In this document: positions 13,321 to 25,489 of the stretch, piece after piece
Layout: each line of letters opens with the position of its first letter
Position numbering within the stretch: position 1 is the first letter of the stretch
NCBI GenBank assembly: GCA_036583965.1
Contig: JAZBQD010000034.1
Span: 5,973,476-6,037,475 of the forward strand
DNA from: Prunella strophiata
Taxonomy: Eukaryota; Chordata; Aves; Passeriformes; Prunellidae
Direction of reading: 5' to 3'
Length of the DNA: 64,000 bases
Notes under the pieces: model-generated
The model's database searches: none
The model's input: only the letters and a program-made list of their open reading frames with translations
Told to the model about the DNA's origin: nothing
Made by a program: the position numbers and the translations under genes

Positions 13321-15869
13321 TTCTGATTTCTGTTTTAGATGAAGAACTCTGTCTCCACTGAAAACAAAAGAAGGTTCTGTCGCAAGACAAATTGAATCAA
13401 ATTCTCCAGGAGTTTTCCAGTTCAATTAAGCTGTGGGATAGTCCCTATCTTAGGTGCAAATCTCTCTGTGCATTACAGGACCACAGACAGGGATGTGGCA
13501 AAAGGTAAAACTGGGAGTTATGTCTTTAAGGGCTGGTTGGAGACACTTGTAATCTCGTTTTATTGGTGGTACCCTCCCCAGCATAATGAACTTTGATGAA
13601 ATTGCTGTGGCGCCTGTGAAGCTGAGCAGGCTTTGCCAGGGAAAGACCTCCCATGAACAAAATCGCCCAGGCAACAACTGCACACTGCAGCCAAGCCAGA
13701 AACTCTGGCAAAATCACCTCTTCCCATCCCTTAACTCCTGCAATTCTCCTTTTCAAGCCCTGCACTTAAAAAAATAATTTTTTAAAAAAGGAAAAGATTG
13801 CCCACTTGTGTGCGTGGCTGAGGGATAGAGCTTAAAAACAAAATTAATAAATTTTGTGAGAATTCACTGCATGGTTGAAAATGGCTCCGAGTTCAGCAGC
13901 CAGCAAAGTTACAGGGACCAGAAAGCTCTGCCACTGAGTTCCCTGTCTAAGGAAATGAATCTGTGGAAGACTTTAAATAGCAATATTTTTAATTCAGCAA
14001 AGTTTCCACCCCCTGCCAGACTTGGAGAGATGGGAATAGGAATCTGTAAATTCATCATTGTTGTTTTTAAGGAGTTGGATCCGGGGAGTACAAACATTTA
14101 ATAATGGATATAATTAAATTCTTTGCTAGCCAGTTTGACTCAGGAGCCAATTGGCACCATAATGCCATTTCATTTACATAAAATATGGAGTAATTCTGAT
14201 TCAGAGAACTGCAATTTCACAGAGCTGGAACTGCAGATGAAATAAAAGTAAAAGAGATCAGGTTTAGGAACATCTCTCTGATAGCCTATCTGAGGTTTGG
14301 AGTTTAGATATTCAAACTCTGATATTTTATAGTAAAACTCTGGTCCAAGTCACCTCCAAGCACAATCATTTTCAGTTTAACAAATTACTTTGGGCACTTT
14401 AATTTCCAGATGATTAAATGAAGATACCTTCAAGTGACCTGATTTTGATAGATGATATTAAACCAAGCCTGAAAATCAGACTTTCCTTATGGTAGAAAAC
14501 CTGAGGAATCAACTAGCAATGAGATTTCTGCTGTCTTGAAATGTGTTTGAAAACTTCACTGAAAGCTGATCCAGATGTTTAATCTGACCATCACCAAGCT
14601 GGTTCATCTCTACATGTAAATAAATTCTCTTTTTGGTTGAAAGGGAAAATGCAGCATTTCCTTCTTTGTCTTGGGTTTTTCAAGCAAACATTAAATTATT
14701 TTAAGTCAGTAACACCGAGGAAAGATTTCTGGGATTGCTTTTTGTTGGGAATTTTCATTTTGAAACAGGTTTCATGCTTTAATATGCTCCTTCTCAGCAG
14801 CACTTGAGGGAGTAGCATCTACAGGGAGACAAATATAAATTGAAGTCAAATCACAGCCAGGTTTATGGGGAATGTTCAGAGCTTCAATCTCCATTAGGGC
14901 TTCTCAGGCCATGAAAAAAGGGTTGAGTGGAAATCCTGGCTTAGAACACCTTTTCTTCTCCTTCTCTGCCTTCAGACACTCATGCCTTTGCCCTGCAGCT
15001 TCCTCAGCTATGTCTCCCAAGAAACTGAAAATATTTGACTGGAATACATAAAAAGGCCATTCTTTCCCAGTTTTGCCCTAATTCAAGGGAATTCCCTGGT
15101 CTGCTTCCATGACCAAGCCCCAAAATACTGCTCTGGCACAGTGAGGAAGGTGATACCCACAGGATGGGGAAGAGGAATGGGCTGGAAGAGGAAGGATAGG
15201 AGTTAATGCCTAAACTGTTCCTGGTGCTGAACTCTGCAGGGTCCCAACATTTCCCCCCAACACCAGCCAGACATGGCCAGAAATATCCCAGGCTTTGAGG
15301 GCTTTAGGTTTTCCTGAGGCTGTGCAATCTTGTATTCATCCACAAATGGGAGATTTAGTCCCTAAAAGGACCTGGAAGCACTTCAGGAGCTCAAATCATC
15401 CTTTCCCCACTCAACAGAAGGATCAGCTGTGTCCATGCAGCTGCTCCTACCCCCCTGTACACAGGATTGTGTGGAGGGATGAGGGATCCAGGGTCTGGGC
15501 CATTCCCAGAGATCCCAAGGAGCCACAGGCTGGGCAGATCACCCGGAGCTGGGAGTGGCCACTGCCCTGATTGTGTGGTCACAGAGCCTGAGATTGTGCC
15601 CTTTCCACAAGAAGTTCCTGATTGCTCATGAAAGCTTTGGGATGTTTGTGGCAAAGGATTGGTGACTTAGTTTCTCATTGTCTGCATGTCAGTGGGGTCA
15701 GTTTCTTAATTGTCCCGAGGCAAATTAAATTCCAGCTCTGCCGTCCAAATGAGACTGCAAACACAGGGTGAGCAGCTATTGTGTGGCTCTCACCCATCTC
15801 TGCTCAGCTGCCACTGAAGGAACAGCTCCCTGTCTGTTTTACCTGCAGAAACTACAAGTACGTGGTGCC
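13321..15869. other. Intergenic or intronic unique sequence
   Basis: No gene recognised. Open frames near 13450-13777 and 15295-15654 lie on both strands at once and reflect stop-poor composition. AT-rich between about 14100 and 14900, more GC-rich near 15300-15600. No repeat family was recognised. Confidence 0.55.
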
Positions 15870-16120
15870 CTTTTAATCTGGAAACAAAAGAGAACAAAGG
15901 CAAACAAATGGAGGCCAAATTATCTCGCCTTGAGATCTGAGTTTTCTCCATATTGAACTTCTGGTACCTACTTAATGAGCCCGGGTTGTTGCTCGCTAGT
16001 GAGCGAGAACAAAGCAAAGTGACTCATGCTGCCTTGTTATTGTTACATAATCTATACAAGTCATTTATTTTTATGGTTAATTACTGGATTAGTTAAGTAT
16101 ATTGGAAATGTAAAGAGATG
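15870..16120. promoter_or_regulatory. Candidate conserved enhancer: hairpin dyad, SOX-like and AP-1 sites
   Basis: Seen: CTCGCT at 15992-15997 and AGCGAG at 16002-16007 form perfect 6-bp arms around a 4-base loop. They are followed by AACAAAG at 16008-16014, then TGACTCA at 16020-16026, then a TTATTGTTA stretch near 16036. CpGs are retained in an otherwise depleted area (about 15858, 15928, 15983, 15995, 16005). Known: AACAAAG and ATTGTT match SOX binding cores and TGACTCA is the AP-1 consensus. Inference: a compact enhancer or other constrained element. No promoter motif or coding frame explains the block. Confidence 0.42.
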
Positions 16121-17199
16121 TGGAGTTAGGAGAGATTCGGTGTCTGTTAATCTGTGCAGGATGTCTGTGGGTATCCAGAGGGAAATCTGTGTAAAGAACA
16201 GCTCTTTTCAGGGCTGATCACTTGAATTTACACCTCCCTTCAGCCTCAGCAGGCACTCAGCTTGGGCAGAGCCTTCTTTAGAGTGACAAACCCCCCTTTT
16301 TTACCTCTGTGAATCATTCCTGCTGAGGGAACCTAGAGTCAAGATGTGGTTCCCCCTCACATAAGCACAGGGACCCCCAAAATCACTGTCTCTAATAATC
16401 AGCACAGAGCTGGCAGAGGATGTGCTGTAAATCTTCCCAACTCAGCTGCTAGAGGTCGGTTTGTGTTTTTTTTTTTATTAAAATGCAGCAACAAGAACTC
16501 CTCAGAAGTGGCTGGCTGCACCTCACTATGCAGCAGACACCCAAGCACGCATTTGAAGTCGCAAACATCACAAAGTGACCTAAATTGGGGTTACCTGCTG
16601 AGGCATCAGTTTAATATGGAATTACTGCTCTGTTTTTATTGTAATGACCAATTAAGGATCAGCACCTCAGAAACCTCAGGTGGCTGATTTACAGGGAGCA
16701 AGCACAGCCCTTGCCAAGCTGCCCTGGTGGAGAGGCCAGCGCCGGTGCGTTGTGCCAGGGTCACCATGGTGCTGGCAGGGCTGCCCTGTGTTTGGCTGCC
16801 CAGCACCGACCCCTCCTCGGTGCCAGGGATGAATTGTGAGCAGGGGAGTTGCTAGGAGCCTGGGGAAACACGAGGGCTCCCTGCTTTCCACACAGCTCCA
16901 CTTCAAAGCCACAGAGGCCGGGGAAGCGCCCGGCGCTGCTCTAACAACACGTGCTGCGTGGGGCAGGGACTCACAGTGTGTTCTGCTGGGTCTTTTTAAA
17001 ACAAATTTTTATTTAACCTCTGCTTTGACCCAGCACCTGAGTGTGTTGCCCAGATATGCTCCATTTCAGTTTATTTAACCAGAGTGTTTGCTTACTCAGT
17101 GACCACTGGAGGGGAACTACTGTTCTTATTAATTCCACAATGGGTATTTGTTGCTTCTTGTTTTCTGACATTTTCTTGATGACCATAATTGCAGAGTTC
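16121..17199. other. Intergenic or intronic sequence, GC-richer at about 16680-16980
   Basis: No gene recognised. The GC-richer patch carries CpGs and overlapping short frames on both strands, but no recognisable domain and no convincing splice-bounded exon. Confidence 0.5.
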
Positions 17200-17330
17200 T
17201 TGTTTTCAGATAATAAATGCACGTGTCTATTTGCTCAGGTATTATGTAATTGATGCCCAGCTATTAATTAAAGATCTAGACTCAATGTCTCTGAAGCTGC
17301 CTCCGGATATTTGTCCTTATTGTGTCATAC
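17200..17330. promoter_or_regulatory. Candidate regulatory element with PAR-bZIP-like site
   Basis: TTATGTAA lies at 17242-17249 inside a longer ATTATGTAAT; this resembles sites bound by PAR-bZIP (DBP/HLF/TEF) and C/EBP proteins. A perfect TTAATTAA palindrome at 17264-17271 is a typical paired homeodomain core. The pairing within 30 bp is suggestive only; conservation and activity are unknown. Confidence 0.28.
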
Positions 17331-19189
17331 CTTGGATGCACAAACAGGGAAACCACGGGCAGCTTTGCATGGGCTCCTGCTCCTTCCCTTTAATAAAGGA
17401 GCCTAAATTCAGGAGTTGCAAAGAAGGATTAGGCAGAGTGAGGAATATTTTTCTGATGGGATTTTGATTCTTCCTTCTTTCCCTGGGCTGCCAGCGTTTT
17501 CCTTAAGAAGCTGACGCTCAAACATAATGAGCTGTTTGCTCTGCACTGCTCTCCACAGGCCCTGCTCACTAAAAGGAGTTTATTTTGCCTTTATTGCTGT
17601 TGCTGTTAATAGCAGGGCAGGCTGTAGCTGGCACTGGGTGCAGGATGAAGATTTCATGGGTGAAAAGAGAAATCAGACATTGCAAATTCACTGCAGGGAG
17701 AAGATAGATTGGTTGCTCTCGTTCCCCAGAGCCCATTTGGGAAAATATGTTATATGATCCTGTGAACAAATTGTTACTTTTCCAGACAAGTCTGTTTTCT
17801 GTGTAAACACTTTTACTGTAGCAATGTACAAGAACAACACTTTCAATCCAAAACTCAACAAAAATAGACACCCCAGAACATTTGGAACTTGTTAAACTCC
17901 AGAAGGGAAAAAAACAGAGAGGCTGCAAAGAAAAAAAAAAAAAAGCTTTCCACTTTTAAATGTTCTGATTTTTGTATTTTTAAGGGTCTAAAACTCCTGC
18001 CAGAGAGTTCTGAAGCTGTTCAAAGCAGCTGGATCCCCACATATAACAAAGGTACAGCTTGGAGAGGCAGAAACTGTTTTGAGTCCACTTAGTAAGAAGT
18101 CATTACCTCTGAAGAGTGAAGTTAATGAGCTTGGGAAGGCAGGACTCGGTTCTTACCCCTTTCATAGACTTCCTGTTCCCCTCAGGAAAATCCCTGGGCA
18201 CCTTTGTGACTCAGTTTCCTCCCTGCCAAATGAGAAAACACCTTCTGAGCAGGCAGGGAGGGATGGAGCTGCAGAAATGCAGGGGTTTATCACCAGCAGG
18301 TGCAACCCCTGTTCCTCCCTGCAGCCAAAGAACCTTCAGCTGGGATGGGCTCCTCTCAGAAATTCTCCTTCTCTGGAACCAAAAGGTTTGGTGGAGAAGG
18401 AGTGATTTTGTTGTGTTATGATGGAAAATCTGCCAAAGATTTTGCTTTGAGACACTTCAAGATTGTATCAGTGCAGTTAAATGTCTCATTTATTTATCAG
18501 CTGTACCAGTCAGGGCAGTGTTGATCTTATCAGAGCCAAGTCCTTCAGCTCTTTAATCCTTGTGCAGACCATTGGACATCCCATAAAGCTGCTGAAACTT
18601 CACTTTTAAAATATTGTTTCACTTGAAAAGAAAATGTGATTTCTTCCTGTCCTCAGCAAAAGGACCATCACTAACCCCCAAAACAGACCAAAGGTTTGGT
18701 CCTCATGGCTTTGAGTGGCCACAGCTCCCCAAAGACAGAACACAAAATAAAATCAACTTTATTTTACAGCTGGGAGTGCTGTCAGCAGCTCACAGTGAAC
18801 ACGTGTTAAAATAAGGAATTAACATTTCTGCCTTGTTCCTGAGCTGGAAACACTGGGTGGTTTTGGTTTTTTTTTTAAATTTTTTCCATTCCCTAGACAA
18901 ATTAAATCTTTTGTTTCTGGAGCTCTTAGAGTTCTCATCTCTTTCAGCATTTGGGTTACAGAGTGGGGTGTGCAGCCCAGGTTTGGAGGGGTTCTGCAAC
19001 CTCATATTTCCATACACAGAAGATACACACAGCTCCTGATCCAGCATCACAAAATTCTGCCTTAATTTCATCCTGCATAACAAAATGAACCCCATGAGAA
19101 CACTGGCATGATCTCTTGGCTCCACGGGCTTGGCTGCCCCAGGCTCAGCTTCTGAAGGTTTCAGAACTTTTATCCCAGTTCAGATAATA
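17331..19189. other. Intergenic or intronic unique sequence
   Basis: No gene recognised. Includes an A-run at about 17931-17944 and a T-run near 18869. Several open frames of 60-119 codons occur, but none carries a family motif and most overlap a frame on another strand or phase. Confidence 0.55.
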
Positions 19190-19480
19190 TTGCCAAAACT
19201 CAGGCTGTCGTCTCTCTAAAGTAATTGCCTGTCCAAGTCTTTACAGTCTCTACACTGGTTTAATAACGAGCAATTAGTTGAATAAGTCCAATTAATGCCT
19301 TTGTACAGATCTGAGATTGGAGTAGGATTGTAGGTCAAGTTTAATTTTAAAATACATTAGAATTTCTATCAGTCTGAACACACCCAGGGCAATGCTATTA
19401 TGGGCTTTCCCATGAATACATATGAATCATGATTTGGCCTCGGAGCCCAGATCTAGCAGTGCATGTTTAAATCTCTAAAG
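19190..19480. promoter_or_regulatory. Candidate conserved non-coding element, homeodomain-core rich
   Basis: A block of about 290 bp with repeated TAATTG, CAATTAG and CAATTAAT cores and CpGs kept at about 19208, 19268 and 19441. It lacks tandem repeats or transposon sequence and its open frames are short. This is the composition expected of deeply conserved vertebrate non-coding elements. The regulatory reading is inferred and needs a cross-species alignment. Confidence 0.4.
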
Positions 19481-20679
19481 CCTATCTAGAACTGGAATAT
19501 TCTCTGCAAATGGGGCCTCCTTTTTTTTTTTTTTAATTTCTCAAAAAAACCTTCTCCAGAGCCAGTGTCACCTGTGAAGGAGGAAATTACTGCACAGTCC
19601 TGCAAGTGGAACAGAGAAAAATGAGTGTGAGTTTCGTATCAGGTGATGCTTCACAGAGGGTCCTCAAACTCCTGAACATGCAAAACCCCCAGAGATCCAC
19701 ACCTGGCCAAGGCTGGGCTCTTCAGGAGCTGCTGAGATTCATGAATTTTAATTTCAGTTTTAATTTGAACGGGTGGCTGTTGCTGCAGGGTTCTGGCAGT
19801 GCAGGGAGACTCTGAGCAGTTTTCTTGCTGAAAAGCAACATTTGCCTTTAAGATTAACGGGCCAGGAAAACTTCACAGCCCTCTGGACAAAATGTTGTTG
19901 AGCCATTAGAGGCACAAAAGGACAAGCAGTGTTTTGCAAGGCAGCTCATTTACTGAGTGTCATTAAGAGCTCCTGTACCTCCCTGGTGTCTTGTTCTCAT
20001 TATTAAAAGATAGACAATATTACACTAATTGGAGGTGAGTGTTCTAAGTGCTGTTTTTATCCTCTATCACTCCTCTGGGTGATCAGAGCTATCTGTTCTT
20101 GTCCCTCCCTGACAAATTTCCTCCAAAGTGGGTTTTATATGAATGATTAAACTAATTACTATCTATCCTGGACCACTAGCAGCTGGATTCTGATATTAAA
20201 GTTAAATTTTAAATTGTTTCTTTTTATTTCATTGACATTCTTCACTGAGCTGAAGGGAGGACACAGTGAGATTATTGCTCACTGTGTCAGATTCCCATTC
20301 TGAAGGTTTTGAGTTAATAATAAAAGGAATTATAATTCTAAATCACATGTCTAGCTATGGAAATTCAAAATATAATAACAGCAATAATAAACAGTAATAA
20401 TAATAAATAATACTAATAATAGTTGTCATTTGACTAGGTTGTTCAGAGCAGCTAATGGACTCAGGCTACCAAAAATGTCACTTTTATGACTTGGGCCCTG
20501 CCATCCTCACAGCAGTGACACCCAGAGCTTGCTGACATTATTTGTGGGCACTTTTCTTGCTGATTTGAAGAGTTATTCCCTGCTAAGTTCAGAGATTGTC
20601 CCTCAATTCTTCTGCTGGACGAGGAGAAATGCAGTTTAGGTGAGGTGAACTGACAACCATCACCTCAGTGGGTTATTAT
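19481..20679. other. AT-rich intergenic sequence with AAT-rich tract
   Basis: No gene recognised. A T12 run near 19523 and an imperfect AAT/ATA-rich tract at about 20371-20422 are simple-sequence DNA. Short ATTA-rich segments near 20140-20220 could be regulatory but are not distinctive. Confidence 0.5.
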
Positions 20680-20800
20680 TGTTTATGATGTGCAATTTAA
20701 AAGCCAAATTTTCCAACAATTTATGGACGTAATTATGCACCTAATTTGCACAGTTATTTTAGACTGATGTATAATATTGGCTAACTGCAAGTTCAGCTGG
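20680..20800. promoter_or_regulatory. Weak candidate conserved non-coding element
   Basis: A dense AT-rich segment with TAATTATGCA and TAATTTGCA cores, similar to homeodomain and POU-type half sites. A CpG is kept near 20728. No low-complexity sequence explains it. The call is compositional only. Confidence 0.22.
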
Positions 20801-23711
20801 GCTAGCACAGGGCTGGAACAGCCCCAAATGTTCCCTGGTGTGTTTTCCAGGGGATGATGCCACATTTAACATAATCTCTTCTAACTACAGTGAGCACTAA
20901 GTCAACCCTGCTAATAGTTTCACACCAGCTAAAGCCACATTATTTTTCAAGGTGAGAACATCCATTATTCTCAAGAGAAGAAATCTCCTCTGACTTTGTA
21001 ATTTGGCAGTAAAGGGCACTGGTCAGACAAAAAAAATTAACAGGGCTGAGCAACTGAGCTGCTCCTTTTGAAGTGCAGGTCACAGGAGCAGCACAGCTTG
21101 GGAATTTTCATTTGGGTTTTCCAGGTGACACAGAATTCACATGTGTAATGCACAATATATGAATCCACTGGCTCATCAGTCAGGATTTTGGCACATCCTC
21201 TCAGAGCCCACAGTGTCTGAAGGGTGCAAAAGGTTCCCCAGCCTTGGACAGGCTTGGAAATCCATCCTTGTCACACACAGCACAGGGAAAAGGGAGTGTT
21301 GCAATTCCTGCTGTCACCCTGCCCAAAGCCAGGCCAGCCATGGGGCCAAAAGTTTGCCCACAAAACTGCTGTTATTGAAGGATTTTCAGGAAGCTGCTTC
21401 AGTAACTCAGGATGGAACCTCCTGAGTGTTTGGCTTTGCCCAGTGCCCCAGCTAAGGATTTGAAAGCTGGAGGTTTCAGAGGGGAGGGGGCTCTGGTGCT
21501 GTCAAAGCCCCAAATCCCCTGATGGCAACAAGAAAATAGAAATAAATAGAAAAGAGCAATTCTAGCACTGTAATGACTCATCTTGGTGGTTGCTAAGTAC
21601 TTCCACAGCTGAGCTGAGCTGAACACTTCATAAAAGAGACTGAGCTGAAGAGGATCCATATGAAACTGGATTCCAGAGATTTATTGGGAGCCCATGTGGC
21701 TGTAAATCATTGACAGGGCTCTTGCCTGACTGCATCATGTAACAGAATGATCACATCCCACAGACTCATTTAATTCCATGGTAAGAGAAATCCTGGATGA
21801 AATTGAAGTTTTAGGAGCTTGAGCCACTCATATGCGTTCACTTTGGCTTCATGGTCTTTAAAATCTTTCCAACAGCTTTGAAGAGAGGTTATTTATTAAA
21901 AATAAAACATCAAACTAAGTTAAATTCAGGCAGCAGTACAAAATAGACATACAAATATCTGACCTGAATGAACATTTCACAAATATAATTCAAATAACAA
22001 ATGAACAGCACAAAACAACATCATCATGATTATGGAGCTTAAAACTATTTTCTCCAAGCTTGCCTGCCTTCAAAGATATTTAAAACCTGTTTCTCCTCCA
22101 GCATGTATTAGTGTCAATCAAAAATAACTCTGCTCAGGTCAATGGATTTACACAATTGCAAAATTAGTATAAGTGAGAGGACAATCAGAGCTTTTGTATA
22201 CTACAAAAATCTCTCTTAATAGCAACAGCAATAGAGGAGAAGGAGGTGGGAGGTGCCTTTCCAGGACAGGCTGGGTGGATAAACAAGAAAAACCTGCTGA
22301 GCTTGTGAGGAGGAGCTGCAGCATTAATTTAACCATTAATTCACTCCTTCAAAATTTCCCCTTTCCTGTCTTTTCCTCCATCTGGCACATTCAGCAGCAG
22401 CTGGGCTGTGGGTTTAAAATCGGAGTGCAGAGGTGTGGTCTCCATCACATGGGATCCATAGGAAATATGGAAGTTTAGAATTCCACCCTGGAGTGGGAGC
22501 AGTGGCTTTGGGGGTGGCAATGTGTGACCAAGGGTGTCCCTCCAGCCTGGGGTCTGCCCAGCCCTGCTGGGAGGGTGGGTTGGTGCATCCAGGGGTGGTG
22601 CCAGGGAAAGGTGCCCTCAGGGGGCTCATTCCCAACAGCAGATCCCTGTCACAGGCTCAGCCCTTCACGTGCAGGGACTTTTCTGCCACAGGACATCAGT
22701 GAGCAAACCAGGATTTCACCTCCTGTGGTGGCTCTGTGACCCTCTGGTGCCTTCCTGACTGGGACAAGCAACCTGAGCCTCTCAGGACATGGAAAACCAT
22801 GGCCCAAAGGGAAGGGGAAGACACAGCACTGAAATCTTTTGTGCTGTGTGTCACCCTGATTTTTCAAGTTTCTCCAAAGCCTTCTGATGTTTATATTTTT
22901 GTGCAGAACTTTCTCACACACTTTCTGTAAATAACTTATTGTTTTGTCTTCCTCTATGGAGGAAGAGCAACTTGATGGACTGCTGGGTTGTCCAGTGGCA
23001 TTGAGGAGGTGGCACTGTCACCCTCCAGTGACACTGAGATTTCAGAAAACTATAAATGGAGTCAGATTTCAATAAAGTTCTCTCTTTTTGCTCTCTCACA
23101 CCTTGCAAAGAGCTGCTGTCCACGTCGTGTCGTTTGTGCTCCACAGTGACAGCTGTGAGACTCCACAGACGTGCCAGAAATGGATTTGTTCAAATCTTGT
23201 AGCAGATCAGATTCCCACATCACAGGAGCCACTAAAAATTGTCACTGAACATCTTTTGTTGGAAGCCTTGATGGACTCAGAGACAAAAATAAGTAGAGAT
23301 GTGTGGAGAAAAGGCTCTTATTTCTTGCAGAGGGATTCCCTGGCCACAGAAGGTCCATGTTTGGAGCTGAGAAATGGTTCACTTCTCTACAGAAAAGAGA
23401 TTGCCCCTGCATCAATAGATGTTTAAACCTTGCCAGCCAGAGAGGAAAATCCACTTATTCAGGACAAAATATAAGTTCCTTAAAACTGCTGGGACTTTGC
23501 CAGCAGCTTAAGCCACAAATAATTTACCCAGAGAATATGAAGTCAACAAGCTCAGGAACTGTGGGAACTGCAACTGTTGAATAAATCATTCATGAATCTC
23601 ATTTAACTAAGGACAATTATAATATCCCAAAGCAATAGAGGGATCAGAATGTTCCAGATAAACACAGATCAGGCTCTCAGCTGAGAGCAGAGCAAGGCTT
23701 CACTGAAACTT
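20801..23711. other. Intergenic or intronic sequence, GC-richer at about 22430-22800
   Basis: No gene recognised. The 22430-22800 patch holds several overlapping stop-free frames of 64-90 codons on both strands, the pattern of GC-rich non-coding DNA. An AT-rich segment at about 21890-22060 has no recognised element. No repeat family was identified. Confidence 0.5.
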
Positions 23712-23936
23712 TGAGCTCAGAGCCCTGGACCAGAGAGTCCTGAAATTCCCAGGGCATCCTTTATTGCTCAGAACCTTTTTTCAGGGCTGGCCTGTGGTGC
23801 TCAGAGCCCTGGACCAGGACCTGCACTGCTCAGGGCATCCTTTATGCTCAAAGGGTTCAAGGGATGTTCTGCAATGCTCAGGGGGTGTCCTGAGATGCTC
23901 AGGGCCCTTTTTGGGAGTGACCTGTGATGCTCAGAT
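23712..23936. repeat. Degenerate minisatellite field, left of the LTR
   Basis: The core GCTCAG or a close variant recurs eight times (starting near 23714, 23765, 23799, 23828, 23845, 23875, 23896 and 23929) with irregular spacing of about 17-51 bp. The segment GAGCCCTGGACCAG appears near 23720 and again near 23804, and CAGGGCATCCTTTAT near 23750 and near 23831. This is a worn tandem array. A related segment lies right of the LTR at 24609-24625. Confidence 0.65.
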
Positions 23937-24133
23937 GTCAGAACCCAGCACATCCCTCTGGCTGTCCTGCTAGAGGGATGGCTCCAGCCCCTGGCAGGGG
24001 GCTCAAGAGCCCTTGGCACAGAGCCCAAGACCCCTGTGCCTTTGATTTTGAGCCATGGAAAAAATTACCAACCTTATATGAAGATTTGCAAGCCACACAA
24101 ATTAAGTGGATTAATAATTAGTTTATCACAGGG

Positions 24134-24516
24134 TGAGAAAGTAGAATTTTGGGGTTTTTTAGAATGAGGGTTTGGGGGTCAAGATGGAGGAATTTTGGTG
24201 TGTTCTGTCCTTCTTTCTCCTTCTTCACAGCCTCCATCTTCTGGGTGATGGTGGCACTTTTGGATTGGTTTAGAGTAGAGTTGGACTGTGTAACACAGGT
24301 GATAGGTATTGGAAAGTAACTATAAATAATGTACACATAGTTTTTAGTATAAAAAGATAACACCGCCCCAGAGGTGGGCAGTGTGCCTCAGACTGACATG
24401 CTGGACAGACCTGGGCTGGTCAGGGAGAAAATTTGTTAGATAAGAAATAATAAACAACCTTAAAAACTGCACAAGAAGACTCCTGACTCCTTCTTCAGTT
24501 CTTGGGCTGGGACACA
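24134..24516 (+). mobile_element. Solo LTR of an endogenous retrovirus (songbird type)
   Basis: Seen: a unit of about 383 bp that can be bounded by TG and CA, with a TATA box (TATAAAAAG) at 24348-24356 and a polyadenylation signal (AATAAA) at 24449-24454, in the order expected of U3, R and U5 on the plus strand. A GC-rich segment follows the TATA box. Known: this layout and wording resemble LTRs I associate with songbird endogenous retroviruses; I cannot name the family reliably. No second LTR and no recognisable gag, pol or env lies nearby, so it is probably a recombined solo LTR. The exact ends and any target-site duplication are uncertain; no clean duplication was found. Confidence 0.68.
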
Positions 24517-24539
24517 GAGACTCTCAAACAGATCAGGGT

Positions 24540-24625
24540 CATTTGGAGCTCCTGAGAGAGCTCTGACACTCAGAGGGTGCCCTGCAATATTCAGTCTTGC
24601 ACAGTTTAGGGCATCCTTAATGCTC
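24540..24625. repeat. Degenerate minisatellite segment, right of the LTR
   Basis: The 17-mer at 24609-24625 matches that at 23833-23849 at 16 of 17 positions, and a CTGCAAT-containing unit near 24581 resembles that near 23870. The same degenerate array therefore appears on both sides of the LTR. Confidence 0.5.
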
Positions 24626-25489
24626 TGAAGGCCACATTGCTCTGTCACTTTGGGCCAGGGAAGTAGAACAAGCACCTGGGCAGTTTATTCTCTGTTTTGG
24701 TCTCTTCAGTGGAGCAGAGACCAGTTCTGAAGGATGTAAAAGCTCCTTTTGAGCTATTGGGAACAGCAAGAGCTCTCCCACAGGAGACAGGCCCTGGCAC
24801 AGAGGAGGCACCACCAGGTCCTGGCAGTCCTGCCCTGGAGTTTGTGCTGGCAGAGTCTCTTTGCCAGCCCAGGGCTGCCCTGGAGCCACATTTCTCCAGA
24901 GTTTCTCCCTGTGGCTGTGCAGAGCCTCCCCGTGCTCCCTCCCAGCTGGCTCTGCTCTGACATTTGGCTCCAGGGGAAGGTCAGGAGACACAAACCCCAC
25001 CAGGGCCATGGCTCTGCCCTGCTCCCAGCAGGATTCCCTCCTCCCAAGGCTCCCTCCTCCCTCACCCCACACTCCTGCCCCGTCCCTGACTGGCTGTCAG
25101 TGCAAACAGAACCAGACATGTCGTGATTTTGGGTCACCACCCACCTGAAACCTGCCTGAGCTTTTGCCTCAGAATAGGAGCTGCTTGGGATTTTACCTTT
25201 CCCATCCAAGAGAAAAGTCAAAAAATAGAAAACACAAAGCTCTGAGGTTTTTTGACGTTTTTATTCCAGTCTCACTCCCCCCAAGGCTCTCCTGGGCAGT
25301 CTGACACAGTTCAGTGGGGTATTTTTCCTTCTGTCCTGCTCTTGCTGACAAACACCAAGAGGTAAATTTGGACACATCATCCCAGCTCTAAGAGGGTTTC
25401 TCATTTCATTTCTCAGCCTCCTGAGGCTCTAGGAGGGAATCCCACCTCCAGACAGCTCATAAAGTCATTTGTGACACAGGATGTCCCAG
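24626..25489. other. GC-richer non-coding sequence with stop-free frames on both strands
   Basis: Overlapping open frames of 87-155 codons occur on both strands between 24617 and 25221. They overlap one another, have no recognisable domain and coincide with raised GC content, so they are read as chance. No mature gene is supported. Confidence 0.5.

Noticed and set aside
24617..25221. Stop-free frames of up to 155 codons on both strands
   Set aside because: Mutually overlapping frames with compositionally biased, motif-free translations in a GC-rich patch; no splice-bounded exon or domain.
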